Positions 54,276 to 63,597 of a DNA stretch of 64,000 nucleotides are shown here, in pieces. The position numbers and the translations under genes are program-made. The stretch is from Sphingomonas sp. HMP6 (lineage in GTDB: Bacteria > Pseudomonadota > Alphaproteobacteria > Sphingomonadales > Sphingomonadaceae). The DNA lies in NCBI RefSeq assembly GCF_013374095.1, contig NZ_AP022672.1, positions 3,573,072 to 3,637,071 on the forward strand, written 5' to 3'. Position 1 is the first letter of the stretch. Every line of letters begins with the position of its first letter. Under the pieces are notes generated by a model that saw only the letters and a program-made list of their open reading frames with translations, searched no databases and had not been told where the DNA came from.

Positions 54276-55397
54276 TCAGCCGCCCGCCACGATCCTGGCA
54301 ATCCGCGCACTCGCATGCCCGTCGCCGAACGGATTGTGCGCGCGTGCCATCGCGGCGTAGGCGGCATCATCGTCGAGCAAATGAGTGACCTCGGCGACGA
54401 TCCGGTCGGGATCGGTGCCGATCAGCTTCGCCGTCCCCGCGACCACCCCTTCCGGCCGCTCGGTCGTCTCGCGCATCACCAGAACGGGCTTGGCGAGGGC
54501 AGGTGCCTCCTCCTGCACCCCGCCTGAATCGGTGAGCGCAATGTGGCACAGTTCCAGCGCGCGGATGAAGTGTGGGTAATCGAGCGGATCGATCCGTGCG
54601 ATATTGGGCCGGTCGCCGAGCACGCGCTCCATCGCGGCCACGACATTGGGGTTGGGGTGCATCGGAAACAGGATCGCGACATCGTCGCGCGCGGCGATCC
54701 GGCCGAGCGCATGGGCGATATTGTCCATGCCGCCACCGAAATTCTCGCGCCGATGCGTGGTGACGAGCACGATTCGTTTGCCCGCAAAGCGCGCCGCGAT
54801 CTCGTCCAGCCCCGCTGCCAGGGTCGGATCGGCCGCGAGCTTCGCGCGCGTCGCGTGCAGCGCGTCGATCACGGTGTTGCCGGTGACGTGGATCGTGGCG
54901 GGATCGATATTTTCGCGGCGCAGCGCCTCAGCCGCCGTCTCGGTCGGCGCGAAATGCTGGTCGGCGATCGGCGCGACGATGCGGCGGTTCACTTCCTCGG
55001 GCCAGGGTTGATAGATATCACCCGAGCGAAGACCCGCCTCGACATGGCTGACCGGCACCTTGCGGTAATACGCCGCGAGCGCCCCGACCATCGCAGTTGC
55101 GGTATCGCCTTGTACGATCACGCGGTCGGGCCGTTCGGCATCCATCACGTCGCCAAGACCCGTGAGCAGCCGCGCGGTGAGGCGGTCGAGCGACTGGCCC
55201 GGCTCCATCAGATCGAGATCGATATCGGGCGTGAGGCCGGCGATGCTCAGCACTTGATCGAGCAGCCCGCGATGTTGCGCCGTGACGCAGGTGCGCACGT
55301 CGAGGCCGGGCATGGCCTTCAATGCGGCGACCACGGGAAAGAGCTTGATCGCCTCCGGACGGGTGCCGAAAATGACGAGGATGCGCGCGGTTTTCAT
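54276..55397 (-). CDS. wecB: UDP-N-acetylglucosamine 2-epimerase (non-hydrolysing)
   Basis: 373 residues. Signatures are FGTRPEAIKLFPVVAAL, THRRENFGGGMDNI, FPMHPNPNV and LTDSGGVQEEAPAL, plus VLVMRETTERPEGV. It interconverts UDP-GlcNAc and UDP-ManNAc. Its product is the WecC substrate, although the two genes are separated by a plus-strand methyltransferase. Confidence 0.95.
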   Translation of the reverse strand: MKTARILVIFGTRPEAIKLFPVVAALKAMPGLDVRTCVTAQHRGLLDQVLSIAGLTPDIDLDLMEPGQSLDRLTARLLTGLGDVMDAERPDRVIVQGDTATAMVGALAAYYRKVPVSHVEAGLRSGDIYQPWPEEVNRRIVAPIADQHFAPTETAAEALRRENIDPATIHVTGNTVIDALHATRAKLAADPTLAAGLDEIAARFAGKRIVLVTTHRRENFGGGMDNIAHALGRIAARDDVAILFPMHPNPNVVAAMERVLGDRPNIARIDPLDYPHFIRALELCHIALTDSGGVQEEAPALAKPVLVMRETTERPEGVVAGTAKLIGTDPDRIVAEVTHLLDDDAAYAAMARAHNPFGDGHASARIARIVAGG

Positions 55398-55431
55398 GAG
55401 TTTGCCCTATCGCGTCCGGGTTAAGGCCGCG

Positions 55432-56196
55432 CTAACCGCACCCCTTGCACCCCGGGTCCTTCGGCAGCGCGATGGTGCGGAATCGGAACGCTAGCGCGTC
55501 GACCAATAGCAGCTTGCCTGCGCTGTCGTCACCGAAGCCGATGATTACGCGCATCGCTTCCAGCGCGGCGAGGCTACCCATCACCCCGGTCATCGCGCCG
55601 AGCACGCCGAGATCGGCGCAACTGTCGCCTGCGGCATCGGCGGCATTGCCGACGAAGCAGCGATAGCACGGCTTGTCGGCTTCCCAGCCGCGGAAGACGC
55701 CGAGTTGCCCTTCGAACTGCCCGACCGCAGAAGATACAAGCGGGATGCGCGCCGCGTGCGCCGCGTCGGCCACCGCGAGCCGGGTCGCGAAGCTGTCGGT
55801 TCCGTCGAGGACGACATCTGCGCCAGCGATCAGATCGGCGGCATTCTCCGTGGTCAGGCGTTCGGCCCGCAATTCCAACGCGACATGCGGGTTGATTCGC
55901 GCCGCCGCCAGTCCGGCTGACGCCACTTTCCGCGCGCCGACGTCGACGTCGGCGAACAAGGTCTGGCGCTGCAAGTTCGACAGATCGACCGTATCGTCGT
56001 CGATCAGGATCAGCCGCCCAACGCCCGCCGCGGCGAGATATTGGATCGCGGGCGAGCCGATGCCGCCCGCGCCGACAATGGTGACGGTCGCCGCCTTCAG
56101 TTTCGCCTGACCTACCCCACCGACTTCGCGCAGGACGATATGTCGGGCGTAGCGATCGAGTTCCGCATCGCTCAGTGCAGCGTCGGACAGGTTCAT
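55432..56196 (-). CDS. moeB: HesA/MoeB/ThiF family sulfur-carrier adenylyltransferase
   Basis: 254 residues. The ATP-binding VTIVGAGGIGSPAIQYLAAAGV is followed by DDDTVDLSNLQRQTLF and the catalytic-Asp region VVLDGTDSFATRLAVADAA. Two Cys pairs, PCYRCF and CKGC, form the zinc site, the second at the very C-terminus. It adenylates the C-terminus of a MoaD- or ThiS-type carrier; which one is not decidable from here. Confidence 0.88.
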   Translation of the reverse strand: MNLSDAALSDAELDRYARHIVLREVGGVGQAKLKAATVTIVGAGGIGSPAIQYLAAAGVGRLILIDDDTVDLSNLQRQTLFADVDVGARKVASAGLAAARINPHVALELRAERLTTENAADLIAGADVVLDGTDSFATRLAVADAAHAARIPLVSSAVGQFEGQLGVFRGWEADKPCYRCFVGNAADAAGDSCADLGVLGAMTGVMGSLAALEAMRVIIGFGDDSAGKLLLVDALAFRFRTIALPKDPGCKGCG

Positions 56197-56573
56197 CCGC
56201 GCCAGTCGAACACGATGGTCGCGCGGTACCAGGTGTTGCCCGTGCTGGGCCTTGGCATCAGGTTGCCGCGCGCGAAGCCAGCGACCAGCCCGGCGGCATA
56301 TTGTTCGACCGTTGGGCAGCTGATGGCGTGCGGCACGGTTTTGCGGATCACTCCCGATGCATCGATCAGCGTCGCAACATCGACCTTCACGACATAATGG
56401 CGATCGGCCGGTTTTGGTACGACGCAGCGCCCGGCCGCCACTTCGCCGCCGACGAAAGCGTTCAATTGCGGCGTCATGTGCGGTTCGCTAACATAGGGCA
56501 TTGGCGCGAGGGCGGACCAGTCGGTCGGCACGGCGGAAGGCTCCGCTGCCTGAAGAAGCAAAATGGCGATCAT
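56193..56573 (-). CDS. Small exported protein with TonB-C-like domain
   Basis: 126 residues, coupled by ATGA to both dut upstream and moeB downstream. The hydrophobic N-terminus [18 protein letters not shown] looks like a short signal. The rest ([51 protein letters not shown]) follows the periplasmic TonB C-terminal pattern. There are two Cys. Not a full TonB: the proline-rich linker is absent. The function is unknown. Confidence 0.6.
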   Translation of the reverse strand: MIAILLLQAAEPSAVPTDWSALAPMPYVSEPHMTPQLNAFVGGEVAAGRCVVPKPADRHYVVKVDVATLIDASGVIRKTVPHAISCPTVEQYAAGLVAGFARGNLMPRPSTGNTWYRATIVFDWRG

Positions 56574-57016
56574 CGTCCCGTCGATCCGAAACCCCCGGTT
56601 CCACGGGGCGTATCGTCGAGCGATTCCACCACGTCCAGCACTGCGCGTTGAACCGGGGCCGGAACGAGTTGGGCGATCCGATCGCCGCGTGCGATCTCAA
56701 ACGGCTCCGTACCGAGATTGATCAGGATCACCTTCACCTCGCCGCGATAGTCGCTGTCGATCGTGCCGGGCGTGTTAAGGCACGTCACGCCGTACTTGAG
56801 CGCAAGGCCCGAACGCGGGCGAACCTGCACTTCATAGCCCGTCGGAATCGCGATCGCAAAGCCAGTAGCGATCGCGGCGCGGGCACCCGGGGCGAGCGTC
56901 GTGGCCTCGGCCGAGACCACGTCCATTCCGGCGGCACCCGTGGTGGCATAAGCGGGGGGGGGCAGGCCTTCGCCATGGGGCAGGCGCTTCAGCGCGATCG
57001 TGATCGGTGCGGTCAT
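56570..57016 (-). CDS. dut: Deoxyuridine 5'-triphosphate nucleotidohydrolase
   Basis: 148 residues from ATG 57016. The five dUTPase motifs are visible: [47 protein letters not shown] and [11 protein letters not shown]. It hydrolyses dUTP to dUMP and pyrophosphate, keeping uracil out of DNA. A longer frame upstream has a family-free N-terminus and is not used. Confidence 0.95.
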   Translation of the reverse strand: MTAPITIALKRLPHGEGLPPPAYATTGAAGMDVVSAEATTLAPGARAAIATGFAIAIPTGYEVQVRPRSGLALKYGVTCLNTPGTIDSDYRGEVKVILINLGTEPFEIARGDRIAQLVPAPVQRAVLDVVESLDDTPRGTGGFGSTGR

Positions 57017-57149
57017 GCAAAAGAGCTTAGCCGAGCCGGGGCGAAGCGCGAAAGCAAACTCTTCTTTGGCGTGGCCAACCGCAAGGTGCCGGGAACCAGC
57101 GGGAGTTTGGAAAGTTTGGAACATATAGAAAACATCGATGAGGTGCCCC

Positions 57150-57374
57150 GTGAACGATTCGCTACACAATCCCCCGCTGGACGAGCATCCCGCGTCCAAT
57201 GCGGAGAAGGACCCCGAGAATTGGGTCTCGGGCGACGACCCGATGACGGGCGCGCAAGCGTCGTATCTGACCACGCTGTGCGAGCAGGCCAAGATCGACC
57301 CACCCAGTGCCGATTTGAGCAAAGCCGAAGCGTCGATCCAGATCGATGAATTGAAGCAGAAACTCGGGCTGTAG
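57150..57374 (+). CDS. DUF3072 family protein
   Basis: 74 residues from the GTG at 57150, 6 bases after GAGG; ATG 57138 is possible. The core [18 protein letters not shown], then [17 protein letters not shown], is the DUF3072 signature. The N-terminus ([20 protein letters not shown]) is acidic and likely disordered. The family function is unknown. It is divergent from dut and convergent with coaB. Confidence 0.85.
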   Translation: MNDSLHNPPLDEHPASNAEKDPENWVSGDDPMTGAQASYLTTLCEQAKIDPPSADLSKAEASIQIDELKQKLGL

Positions 57375-57377
57375 GGC

Positions 57378-58028
57378 TCAGCCGAGCGCTTGGGCGATCC
57401 GGTCCACCAAGCGCTCGGCGACGGCTTCTTTCGGCATCCGCTCCCAGCTTTCGACGCCGTCCGCGGAGACGATGTGGACGGTGTTCGCCGTGCCGCCCAT
57501 GACGTCACCCGACACGTCATTGGCGACGATCCAGTCGACAGTCTTGCGCACGCGTTTGGCCGTGGCATGTTCGATGACCCGTTCGGTTTCGGCGGCGAAG
57601 CCGACCAATAGTCGCGGGCGATGCGGGCTTGCTGCCAGCCCGGCGAGGATATCGGGATTCTCGACGAGCCGCAGCGTTGGTGGCCCACCCGCGCCCTTCT
57701 TGATCTTCTGGCCCGCACCTTCGACGCGCCAATCGGCGACCGCTGCCACGAGAATGGCCGCGTCGGCGGGGAGGGCGGACTCCACTGCGGCCTGCATCTG
57801 CAATGCCGTCTCGACATCGATCCGCGTCACTCCGACTGGCGTATCGAGCGTCACCGGCCCCGCAATCAACGTCACCCGCGCGCCACGTCGCGCCAGCGCG
57901 GCGGCAATCGCAAAGCCCTGCTTTCCCGACGAGCGGTTGGCGAGATAGCGCACCGGATCGATCGGCTCATGCGTCGGCCCGGCGGTGACGAGGATGTGGG
58001 TGCCGTCCAACCCGGCAGCGGCGGACAT
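57378..58028 (-). CDS. coaB: Phosphopantothenate--cysteine ligase
   Basis: 216 residues. [19 protein letters not shown] and the [12 protein letters not shown] motif are diagnostic of CoaB, followed by [15 protein letters not shown] and VGFAAETE. It joins phosphopantothenate and cysteine in CoA synthesis. It is a separate gene whose ATG shares one base with the coaC stop (TGATG), unlike the fused CoaBC of many bacteria. Confidence 0.92.
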   Translation of the reverse strand: MSAAAGLDGTHILVTAGPTHEPIDPVRYLANRSSGKQGFAIAAALARRGARVTLIAGPVTLDTPVGVTRIDVETALQMQAAVESALPADAAILVAAVADWRVEGAGQKIKKGAGGPPTLRLVENPDILAGLAASPHRPRLLVGFAAETERVIEHATAKRVRKTVDWIVANDVSGDVMGGTANTVHIVSADGVESWERMPKEAVAERLVDRIAQALG

Positions 58029-58558
58029 CAGGCCAGCGCCGCCTCGATCGTGGCGAGGATTGCGACCGGTTCGGGTAAGCGCCCGGGGCCGAACTCACCG
58101 CACGCCATCGCGCCTTCGTCGGGTTCCAGCACCGTCACGCCGTCACCGCGCAGCGTTGCCACGTTGCGGCGGGTGGCGGGGTGTTGCCACATGCGGATGT
58201 TCATCGCCGGGGCGGCGAGGACGGGCTTGTCGGTTGCGAGCAGCAAGGTTGTCGCGAGATCGTCGGCGATGCCCGCTGCCATCTTGGCCAGCAAATCGGC
58301 GGTGGCGGGGACGACGACGACCAGATCGGCCGCGCGGCTGAGCTGGATATGGCCCATCTCGGCCTCATCCTTCAAATCCCATAGCGAGGTGTAGACCTGA
58401 TTTTCGGACAAGGCGGCCAGCGTCATCGCCGTGATGAAATGCCCGCCGCCCGCAGTCAGGACGCAGGTCACTTCGATCCCGGCCTTGCGGCACAGGCGGA
58501 TCAACTCGCACGCTTTAAAGGCCGCGATGCCGCCGCCGACGATCAGAAGGATTTTCAT
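58028..58558 (-). CDS. coaC: Phosphopantothenoylcysteine decarboxylase
   Basis: 176 residues from ATG 58558. ILLIVGGGIAAFKACELIR opens a flavoprotein fold. TAGGGHFITAM, MGHIQLSRAADLVVVVPATA (with the catalytic His), AAPAMNIRMW and EGAMACGEFGPGRLPEP are present; the last holds the catalytic Cys. It removes CO2 from 4'-phosphopantothenoylcysteine. It overlaps the upstream membrane-protein stop (ATGA). Confidence 0.92.
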   Translation of the reverse strand: MKILLIVGGGIAAFKACELIRLCRKAGIEVTCVLTAGGGHFITAMTLAALSENQVYTSLWDLKDEAEMGHIQLSRAADLVVVVPATADLLAKMAAGIADDLATTLLLATDKPVLAAPAMNIRMWQHPATRRNVATLRGDGVTVLEPDEGAMACGEFGPGRLPEPVAILATIEAALA

Positions 58559-59670
58559 CTGGTCATCCGCGTGATCGTGATTTTCCGACGCGGCGTGCGC
58601 GCAGCCGCGATCAGGTCGCGCAGGCCATCCGGCGCAAAGGCTAAGCCGATGAGGAGCGTGGGCGCGATCATCAAGCCCCAATAGAAGGTGTCGGTCCGCC
58701 CGAACAGCCCGAGCAGCGCGGCATAGACCGCGAAGATCGCCAGTGCGCGCAGTGCCAACGCGCTGTTCCAGGCCGACCAGCCGAATAGCGCAAGGCCGAT
58801 GAGCGGGGCGGCGAGCCACAAGGGGGCAAGGACAAGCGCGGTCGAAAGCTGCATCGTCTTCACGAAGAAGCCGAAGCCGAGCAGCCCGGCCCAGCCCGGC
58901 GACGCCGGGTCGGTGGGCCGCACGACTTGCCCGACCGCATGAGCGTGGAGTGCGACCACGATCGCGAGGACCGCCACCGTCGCTGCCCAGCCGAGTGCCT
59001 CCTTGCGGTTGCCTTCGGCGAACGCCAGCACCGCCATCACGCCGACATAGAGCGCGGCGGTCTCGCGGATCAGCATCGCGATCAGCCCGATCGCGACCGC
59101 CTCGATCCATTTGTCCTCGCGCCGCACCGCCAGCGACAGCGCGATCAACAGGCCTGCCCAGATCTCGTGGAAGCTCGCCAGTTCGCCTTGCACGAACGCG
59201 ATCATGCCGCCGCACAGCAAGGCCATCGCAATCAATCGCGGCGGGGTGCGGGCAAGCGCTGGTTTCAGCTGCCGATACCAGGCGAACAGGACGCCGATCG
59301 TCAGCGCGTACAGCAGACCAATCGTCACGTCGCGCGGCAGCAGCGCCTGCACCACCGCCAGCGTCGGCAAGCGGAAGGTGACGAACGGGCGCATCGGATA
59401 ATCGCCGCTGCGCAATTCCTGCGCGGCGGCGGAGTAATAATCCTGTCCACCGCGCATGTCCTGCACGATCGATTCGTAGAGCATGACATCGGCCTGATCC
59501 TGCGCGCGCTGGGCGGGATCGCGGCTGACGGGCGGGGGACCGGGGCTGGCGAGTGCGAGAAAGGTGGCGGCGAGGAGTAAAGCGAGCAGCGCGAGCGCGA
59601 TCCGTGCGGCCTGCGGTTTCAAGCCAGCGTAACGCGAGGGGGTGGCGAGCCAGAGAGTGGCGTGGGTCAT
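58555..59670 (-). CDS. Polytopic membrane protein, unknown
   Basis: 371 residues from the ATG at 59670. It has about nine hydrophobic helices: a signal-anchor (ARIALALLALLLAATFLAL), a periplasmic loop with QDYYSAAAQELRSGDYP, then helices containing VTIGLLYALTIGVLFAWY and LRALAIFAVYAALLGLFG. The MLYESIVQDM to FRLPTLA region resembles DUF2029/GT-C-type glycosyltransferase proteins, where an Asp-rich loop is expected. It is coupled to coaC but has no evident link to CoA synthesis. Confidence 0.7.
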   Translation of the reverse strand: MTHATLWLATPSRYAGLKPQAARIALALLALLLAATFLALASPGPPPVSRDPAQRAQDQADVMLYESIVQDMRGGQDYYSAAAQELRSGDYPMRPFVTFRLPTLAVVQALLPRDVTIGLLYALTIGVLFAWYRQLKPALARTPPRLIAMALLCGGMIAFVQGELASFHEIWAGLLIALSLAVRREDKWIEAVAIGLIAMLIRETAALYVGVMAVLAFAEGNRKEALGWAATVAVLAIVVALHAHAVGQVVRPTDPASPGWAGLLGFGFFVKTMQLSTALVLAPLWLAAPLIGLALFGWSAWNSALALRALAIFAVYAALLGLFGRTDTFYWGLMIAPTLLIGLAFAPDGLRDLIAAARTPRRKITITRMTR

Positions 59671-59692
59671 AGGCGCCACCCCACCCAACATA

Positions 59693-59800
59693 CGTCACCC
59701 CGGCCTTGTGCCGGGGTCCACCAAGCCGCTCGAAATGCCTTCGACCTTCGAGCGATATTGCTTGCTGCGCAGTGGACCCCGGCACGGGGCCGGGGTGACG
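59693..59800. repeat. REP-like inverted repeat with nested dyad
   Basis: Arms 59693-59721 and 59772-59800 are 29 bp and complementary at all but two positions. Each arm itself contains ACCCCGGC...GCCGGGGT. The spacer holds a second dyad (CGCTCGAA / TTCGAGCG). Its size and sequence style match the palindromic elements scattered in sphingomonad and caulobacter genomes. It sits between ubiB and the membrane-protein gene and could act as a terminator or mRNA stabiliser. Confidence 0.85.
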
Positions 59801-59812
59801 GATGTGGGGAGG

Positions 59813-61348
59813 TCACCCCCACAGCATCCACCCGATGCCCAAACTCGCGGCGATGCTGACCAGCGACACCGCGACATAGCGCCAGCCGCCGCCGATCCTC
59901 ACCACTTCGATCTCGCGCAAGGGTGGTTCGGGCGGTGCGCCCGGCGGATTGGGGAAGCGCCGCTCGATGTTGCGGATCAGCTCGGGCAGGCGTGCCAGCG
60001 TACGGAAATCCTCGACCAGCCGGTCCGCCACTGCCGCTTCGGGGCCAAGCTCGGTGCGGATCCATTCGCGCACGAACGGGGCGGCGGCGTCCCACAGATT
60101 GATCTCGGGATCGAGGCTGGTCGCCACGCCCTCGACCATCACCATCGTCTTTTGCAGCAGCAGCAGATGCGGCTGGGTCTGCATGTCGAAATCGCGCGTG
60201 ATGTTGAACAGCCCGTCGAGCATCATGCCGATCGACATGTCCTTGACCGACATGCCGCGCATCGGCTCGCCGACCGCGCGCAGCGCCGTCGCGAATTCGT
60301 CGACGCTGTGATGTGGCGGGACATAGCCCGCCTCGAAATGGATTTCGGCGACGCGCTTATAATTGCCGGTGATCAGCCCGTAGAGGATCTCCGCCAGCCA
60401 CACCCGCGCACGCCGGTCGATCCGGCCCATGATGCCGAAATCGATCGCGGCGATCTTGTTGCCGGGCAGCGCGAACAGATTGCCTTGGTGCATGTCAGCA
60501 TGGAAAAACCCCTCGGCAATCGCCTGGCGCAGGAAAGCGTGGACCAGCGTGTCGGCGAGCTTCTGCATGTCATAGCCGGCCGCGATCAGCGCCTCGCGGT
60601 TCGACAGCTTTATCCCGTCGATCCATTCGAGCGTCAGCACCTTGCCGGCGGTGCGCTGCCAATCGATTTGCGGTACCAGAAAATCGGGTTCGGCGGTCAT
60701 CGCATCGGCGAGCTCGGACGCAGATGCCGCCTCACGCCGCAAATCGAGTTCGCGCGCGGTCCAGCGCTTGAACGTCTCGATCACGAGACGCGGGCGCAAC
60801 CGGGCGATCTCGCCGCCATACGCCTCGACTTGCGCCGCGGCCCATTGATAGGTGTCGATCGCGCGCGCAAAATCCTCTTCGACGCCGGGGCGCAGGACCT
60901 TGATCGCCACGGTGCGGCCATCGGTCGTGACGCCGCGATGGACTTGCGCGATCGAGGCGGCACCGACCGGCACGGGATCGATTGCGCTGAACAGATCGGC
61001 GGGATCGCGCCCGAACGCGCGCGTCATCGCCGCGTGGATCGTCTCGTATGGGACGGGGGGCAGGGTATCCTGGAGCCGCATCAAGTCCGCCGCCGCCGCC
61101 TCGCCGACAATATCGGGCCGCGTGGCTAACGTCTGGCCGAGTTTGATCGCGGCGGGACCGATCGCCTGCAACGCATCGGCATAGCGCGGCACGGCGGGTA
61201 CGCGCGCGCCGATCCGCGCGATCCGGGCGAGGCGGCGCACCGGGGTGGGCGTGTTGGGGTCACGTTCGATTCCGCGAAGCGCCCCGTGCCGCGCGAGGAT
61301 GCGGCCCCATTTGAGCAGGCGCCAGACGTGAGTTGCGGGGGCGGTCAT
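59813..61348 (-). CDS. ubiB: UbiB/ABC1-family atypical kinase, ubiquinone biosynthesis
   Basis: 511 residues. The kinase-like core has the KxGQ motif (AAIKLGQTLATRPDI), PVGAASIAQVHRG, VAIKVLRPGVEEDF, EGFFHADMHQGNLFAL and IAAIDFGIMGR. A C-terminal hydrophobic helix (YVAVSLVSIAASLGIGWML) anchors it to the membrane. It supports CoQ assembly through ATPase activity, and its neighbour ubiE catalyses a ring methylation. Confidence 0.94.
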   Translation of the reverse strand: MTAPATHVWRLLKWGRILARHGALRGIERDPNTPTPVRRLARIARIGARVPAVPRYADALQAIGPAAIKLGQTLATRPDIVGEAAAADLMRLQDTLPPVPYETIHAAMTRAFGRDPADLFSAIDPVPVGAASIAQVHRGVTTDGRTVAIKVLRPGVEEDFARAIDTYQWAAAQVEAYGGEIARLRPRLVIETFKRWTARELDLRREAASASELADAMTAEPDFLVPQIDWQRTAGKVLTLEWIDGIKLSNREALIAAGYDMQKLADTLVHAFLRQAIAEGFFHADMHQGNLFALPGNKIAAIDFGIMGRIDRRARVWLAEILYGLITGNYKRVAEIHFEAGYVPPHHSVDEFATALRAVGEPMRGMSVKDMSIGMMLDGLFNITRDFDMQTQPHLLLLQKTMVMVEGVATSLDPEINLWDAAAPFVREWIRTELGPEAAVADRLVEDFRTLARLPELIRNIERRFPNPPGAPPEPPLREIEVVRIGGGWRYVAVSLVSIAASLGIGWMLWG

Positions 61349-61361
61349 TTCCTACGCCCCA

Positions 61362-62129
61362 TCAAATCTTCCACCCGGAGTGAATCGCGACCAGCCCGCC
61401 GAGCATCGGCTCGACATTGGTCTGCACGAACCCGGCATCGCGGATCATGCCTTCGAAGGTCGGCATATCGGGAAAGCGGCGGATCGATTCGATGAGGTAG
61501 CGATAGCTGTCTTCATCCTTGGCCAGCAGCTTGCCGAGCTTTGGCACCACCTTGTGCGAATAGGCGTCGTACACATCGGCGAAGCCCGGCCACACGGTCG
61601 TCGAAAATTCGAGGCAGTAGAAACGCCCGCCGCGCCGCAGCACGCGGTTCGCCTCGCGCAGCGCCTTGGGGATGTCGGTCACGTTGCGGATGCCGAAGGC
61701 GATCGTATAGGCGTCGAAGAAGCGGTCGGGGAACTGCAACACCTCGGCATTGGCCTCGGACCAGACCAGCCCGTCGATGCCGCGCTTGGCGGCGCGGTCC
61801 ATCCCGACTTCGAGCATTTGCGGGTTGATGTCGGCGACCGTGATGCTCGCGCCCGATTCGGCAAGGCGGAACGCGATGTCGCCGGTGCCGCCGGCCATAT
61901 CGAGGATCTGCTCCCCGGCGCGCGGTTTTACGCGGCGCACGAAGCGGTCCTTCCAAAGCCGGTGCATCCCGCCCGACATCGCGTCGTTCATGATGTCATA
62001 GCTGCGCGCCACGCTGGAGAAGACCCCGCCGACGCGGGCGGTCTTGTCGGTGGCGGGAATGTCCTCATAGCCGAAGGAGACGGTGTCGGCGGCGTTGCCG
62101 GGGAGGGGGGCGATCATTGGGTCGGTCAT
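61362..62129 (-). CDS. ubiE: Bifunctional demethylmenaquinone/2-octaprenyl-6-methoxy-benzoquinol methyltransferase
   Basis: 255 residues. The family signature YDIMNDAMSGGMHRLWKDRF is followed by the SAM motif ILDMAGGTGDIAFRLA, EANAEVLQFPDRFFDAYTI and GRFYCLEFSTTVWP. It performs the C-methylation of the quinone ring. The start ATG 62129 is divergent from mutM. ubiB follows 13 bases downstream. Confidence 0.94.
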   Translation of the reverse strand: MTDPMIAPLPGNAADTVSFGYEDIPATDKTARVGGVFSSVARSYDIMNDAMSGGMHRLWKDRFVRRVKPRAGEQILDMAGGTGDIAFRLAESGASITVADINPQMLEVGMDRAAKRGIDGLVWSEANAEVLQFPDRFFDAYTIAFGIRNVTDIPKALREANRVLRRGGRFYCLEFSTTVWPGFADVYDAYSHKVVPKLGKLLAKDEDSYRYLIESIRRFPDMPTFEGMIRDAGFVQTNVEPMLGGLVAIHSGWKI

Positions 62130-62222
62130 CCCCCGGCTCTAGCCGAGCCGCGCGCCCACGCAAACCATCGCGTGACGGCTGCATAAGAATCTCACTTCTG
62201 CGTAAGCGGTATCATTCTTCTG

Positions 62223-62314
62223 CTTCGCGTCCTTCCTGCCTTCTTTGCGGTCTTCGCGTGAAAAAGAAGGTTGGTTCACGCGAAGGCCGCGAAGAAGGAG
62301 GGAAGGCCGCGAAG
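62223..62314. repeat. Long inverted repeat (40-bp arms, 12-bp spacer)
   Basis: Arms 62223-62262 and 62275-62314 match at 35 of 40 positions and are built of CTTCGCG/CGCGAAG units, ending TTCGCGTGAA / TTCACGCGAA around the spacer. It is in the ubiE-mutM divergent gap. If mutM is transcribed from upstream of it, the mRNA leader would form a very stable hairpin. Confidence 0.85.
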
Positions 62315-62361
62315 ATAAGGGAAGGTGTTGCGGCTTCGCCGCGATCGCGCGATGGCGGGGG

Positions 62362-63171
62362 ATGCCTGAACTACCCGAAGTCGAAACCACCGTGCGCGGG
62401 CTGACCCCGGTGCTGGAGGGCCAGCGGATCACGCGCGTTCAGTTGCGCCGCGCCGATTTGCGGCGGCCGTTCCCGGTCGATCTTGGCCAGCGTCTGACCG
62501 GCGCGATCGTCATTGGCCTAACCCGTCGAGCTAAGTACGGGCTGATCGCCACCGATCGCGGCGATACGATGATCTTTCACCTCGGCATGTCGGGCCGCTG
62601 GCGCGTTGATCCGGCGGAAGTCCTAACGCACGACCATCTCATTCTCGAAACGCCAACGCGCCGCCTCGCGCTCAACGATGCGCGCCGCTTCGGCTCGGTC
62701 GATCTGGTATCGACCGAATCGCTTGCCGATTTTCCGGCCTTCAAGGCGCTCGGGCCCGAGCCGCTCGGGCCGGGTTTGACGGCGACCTATTTGCACACCG
62801 CGCTGGCGGGACGAATCGCGTCGATCAAGCTCATGCTGCTTGATCAGCGAATCGTCGCCGGTCTCGGCAATATCTATGTCTGCGAAGCGCTGTTCCTGGC
62901 GGGCATTTCGCCCAAACGGCCGGCGGGCAAGGTTTCTCGGGCCAAACTCGACCGACTCGTGCCGGCGATTCGCAGCGTGCTGCTCGCCGCGATCGAGGCG
63001 GGTGGGTCGAGCTTGCGCGATTATGTCCGGCCTGACGGCGAACTCGGCTATTTCTCCAAGCAATTCGCGGTCTATGGCCGGGAAGGGCAGCCCTGCGCCT
63101 GTGGCGGGACCGTTGCACGCTATGCCGAGGGCGGCCGGTCGACATTTTGGTGCCCGAAATGTCAGCGATAG
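62362..63171 (+). CDS. mutM: Formamidopyrimidine-DNA glycosylase
   Basis: 269 residues from ATG 62362. The invariant N-terminus MPELPEVETTVRGL carries the catalytic Pro and Glu. HLGMSGRWRV, RRFGSVDLV, QRIVAGLGNIYVCEALF and the C-terminal zinc finger CACGG...WCPKCQR are present. It excises oxidised guanine such as 8-oxoG and nicks abasic sites. Confidence 0.96.
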   Translation: MPELPEVETTVRGLTPVLEGQRITRVQLRRADLRRPFPVDLGQRLTGAIVIGLTRRAKYGLIATDRGDTMIFHLGMSGRWRVDPAEVLTHDHLILETPTRRLALNDARRFGSVDLVSTESLADFPAFKALGPEPLGPGLTATYLHTALAGRIASIKLMLLDQRIVAGLGNIYVCEALFLAGISPKRPAGKVSRAKLDRLVPAIRSVLLAAIEAGGSSLRDYVRPDGELGYFSKQFAVYGREGQPCACGGTVARYAEGGRSTFWCPKCQR

Positions 63172-63228
63172 GCACCGCAACAGTTGACCCTCGGAGCGCT
63201 TCTCGCTAAGGCGCACGGCTTCCGGGGC

Positions 63229-63257
63229 CGGGAGGTTACTCCCGCCCTTTCTTATTT
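63229..63257 (+). terminator. Hairpin between mutM and rpsT
   Basis: The 6-bp stem CGGGAG / CTCCCG has a GTTA loop and is followed by a pyrimidine/T-rich run (CCCTTTCTTATTT). It could end mutM transcription or act as an attenuator in the rpsT leader. Confidence 0.45.
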
Positions 63258-63275
63258 ACAGAATCAGAGGGCTTC

Positions 63276-63539
63276 ATGGCGAACACGCCACAGGCGAAAA
63301 AGCGCATCCGTCGTAACGCCGCGCGGACCATCGTGAACGGTAACCGCACCGGTCGCATTCGTACCTTCGTCAAGAAGGCCGAGAGCGCATTGGAAGCGGG
63401 CGACAAGGCTGCTGCAACCGCTGCGATGGCGCAGGTCCAGCCCGAGCTGATGCGCGGCGTTGCCAAGGGCGTGCTGCACAAGAATACTGCGAGCCGCAAA
63501 TTCTCGCGTCTGACCAAGCGCCTTTCCGCGCTGGCCTGA
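63276..63539 (+). CDS. rpsT: 30S ribosomal protein S20
   Basis: 87 residues. [21 protein letters not shown] and [17 protein letters not shown] are the bS20 signatures; the rest is basic and helical. It binds the 16S rRNA 5' domain. In alphaproteobacteria rpsT commonly lies just before dnaA; dnaA would be just past the right edge. Confidence 0.97.
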   Translation: MANTPQAKKRIRRNAARTIVNGNRTGRIRTFVKKAESALEAGDKAAATAAMAQVQPELMRGVAKGVLHKNTASRKFSRLTKRLSALA

Positions 63540-63565
63540 CACGCGAAGCTGGTTAAGGACACATC

Positions 63566-63597
63566 GCCCGCCGGACGCAGGTTCGGCGGGCTTTTTG
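63566..63597 (+). terminator. Rho-independent terminator of rpsT
   Basis: The perfect 8-bp stem GCCCGCCG / CGGCGGGC with a 10-base loop is followed directly by TTTTT. It starts 27 bases after the rpsT stop. Confidence 0.85.
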
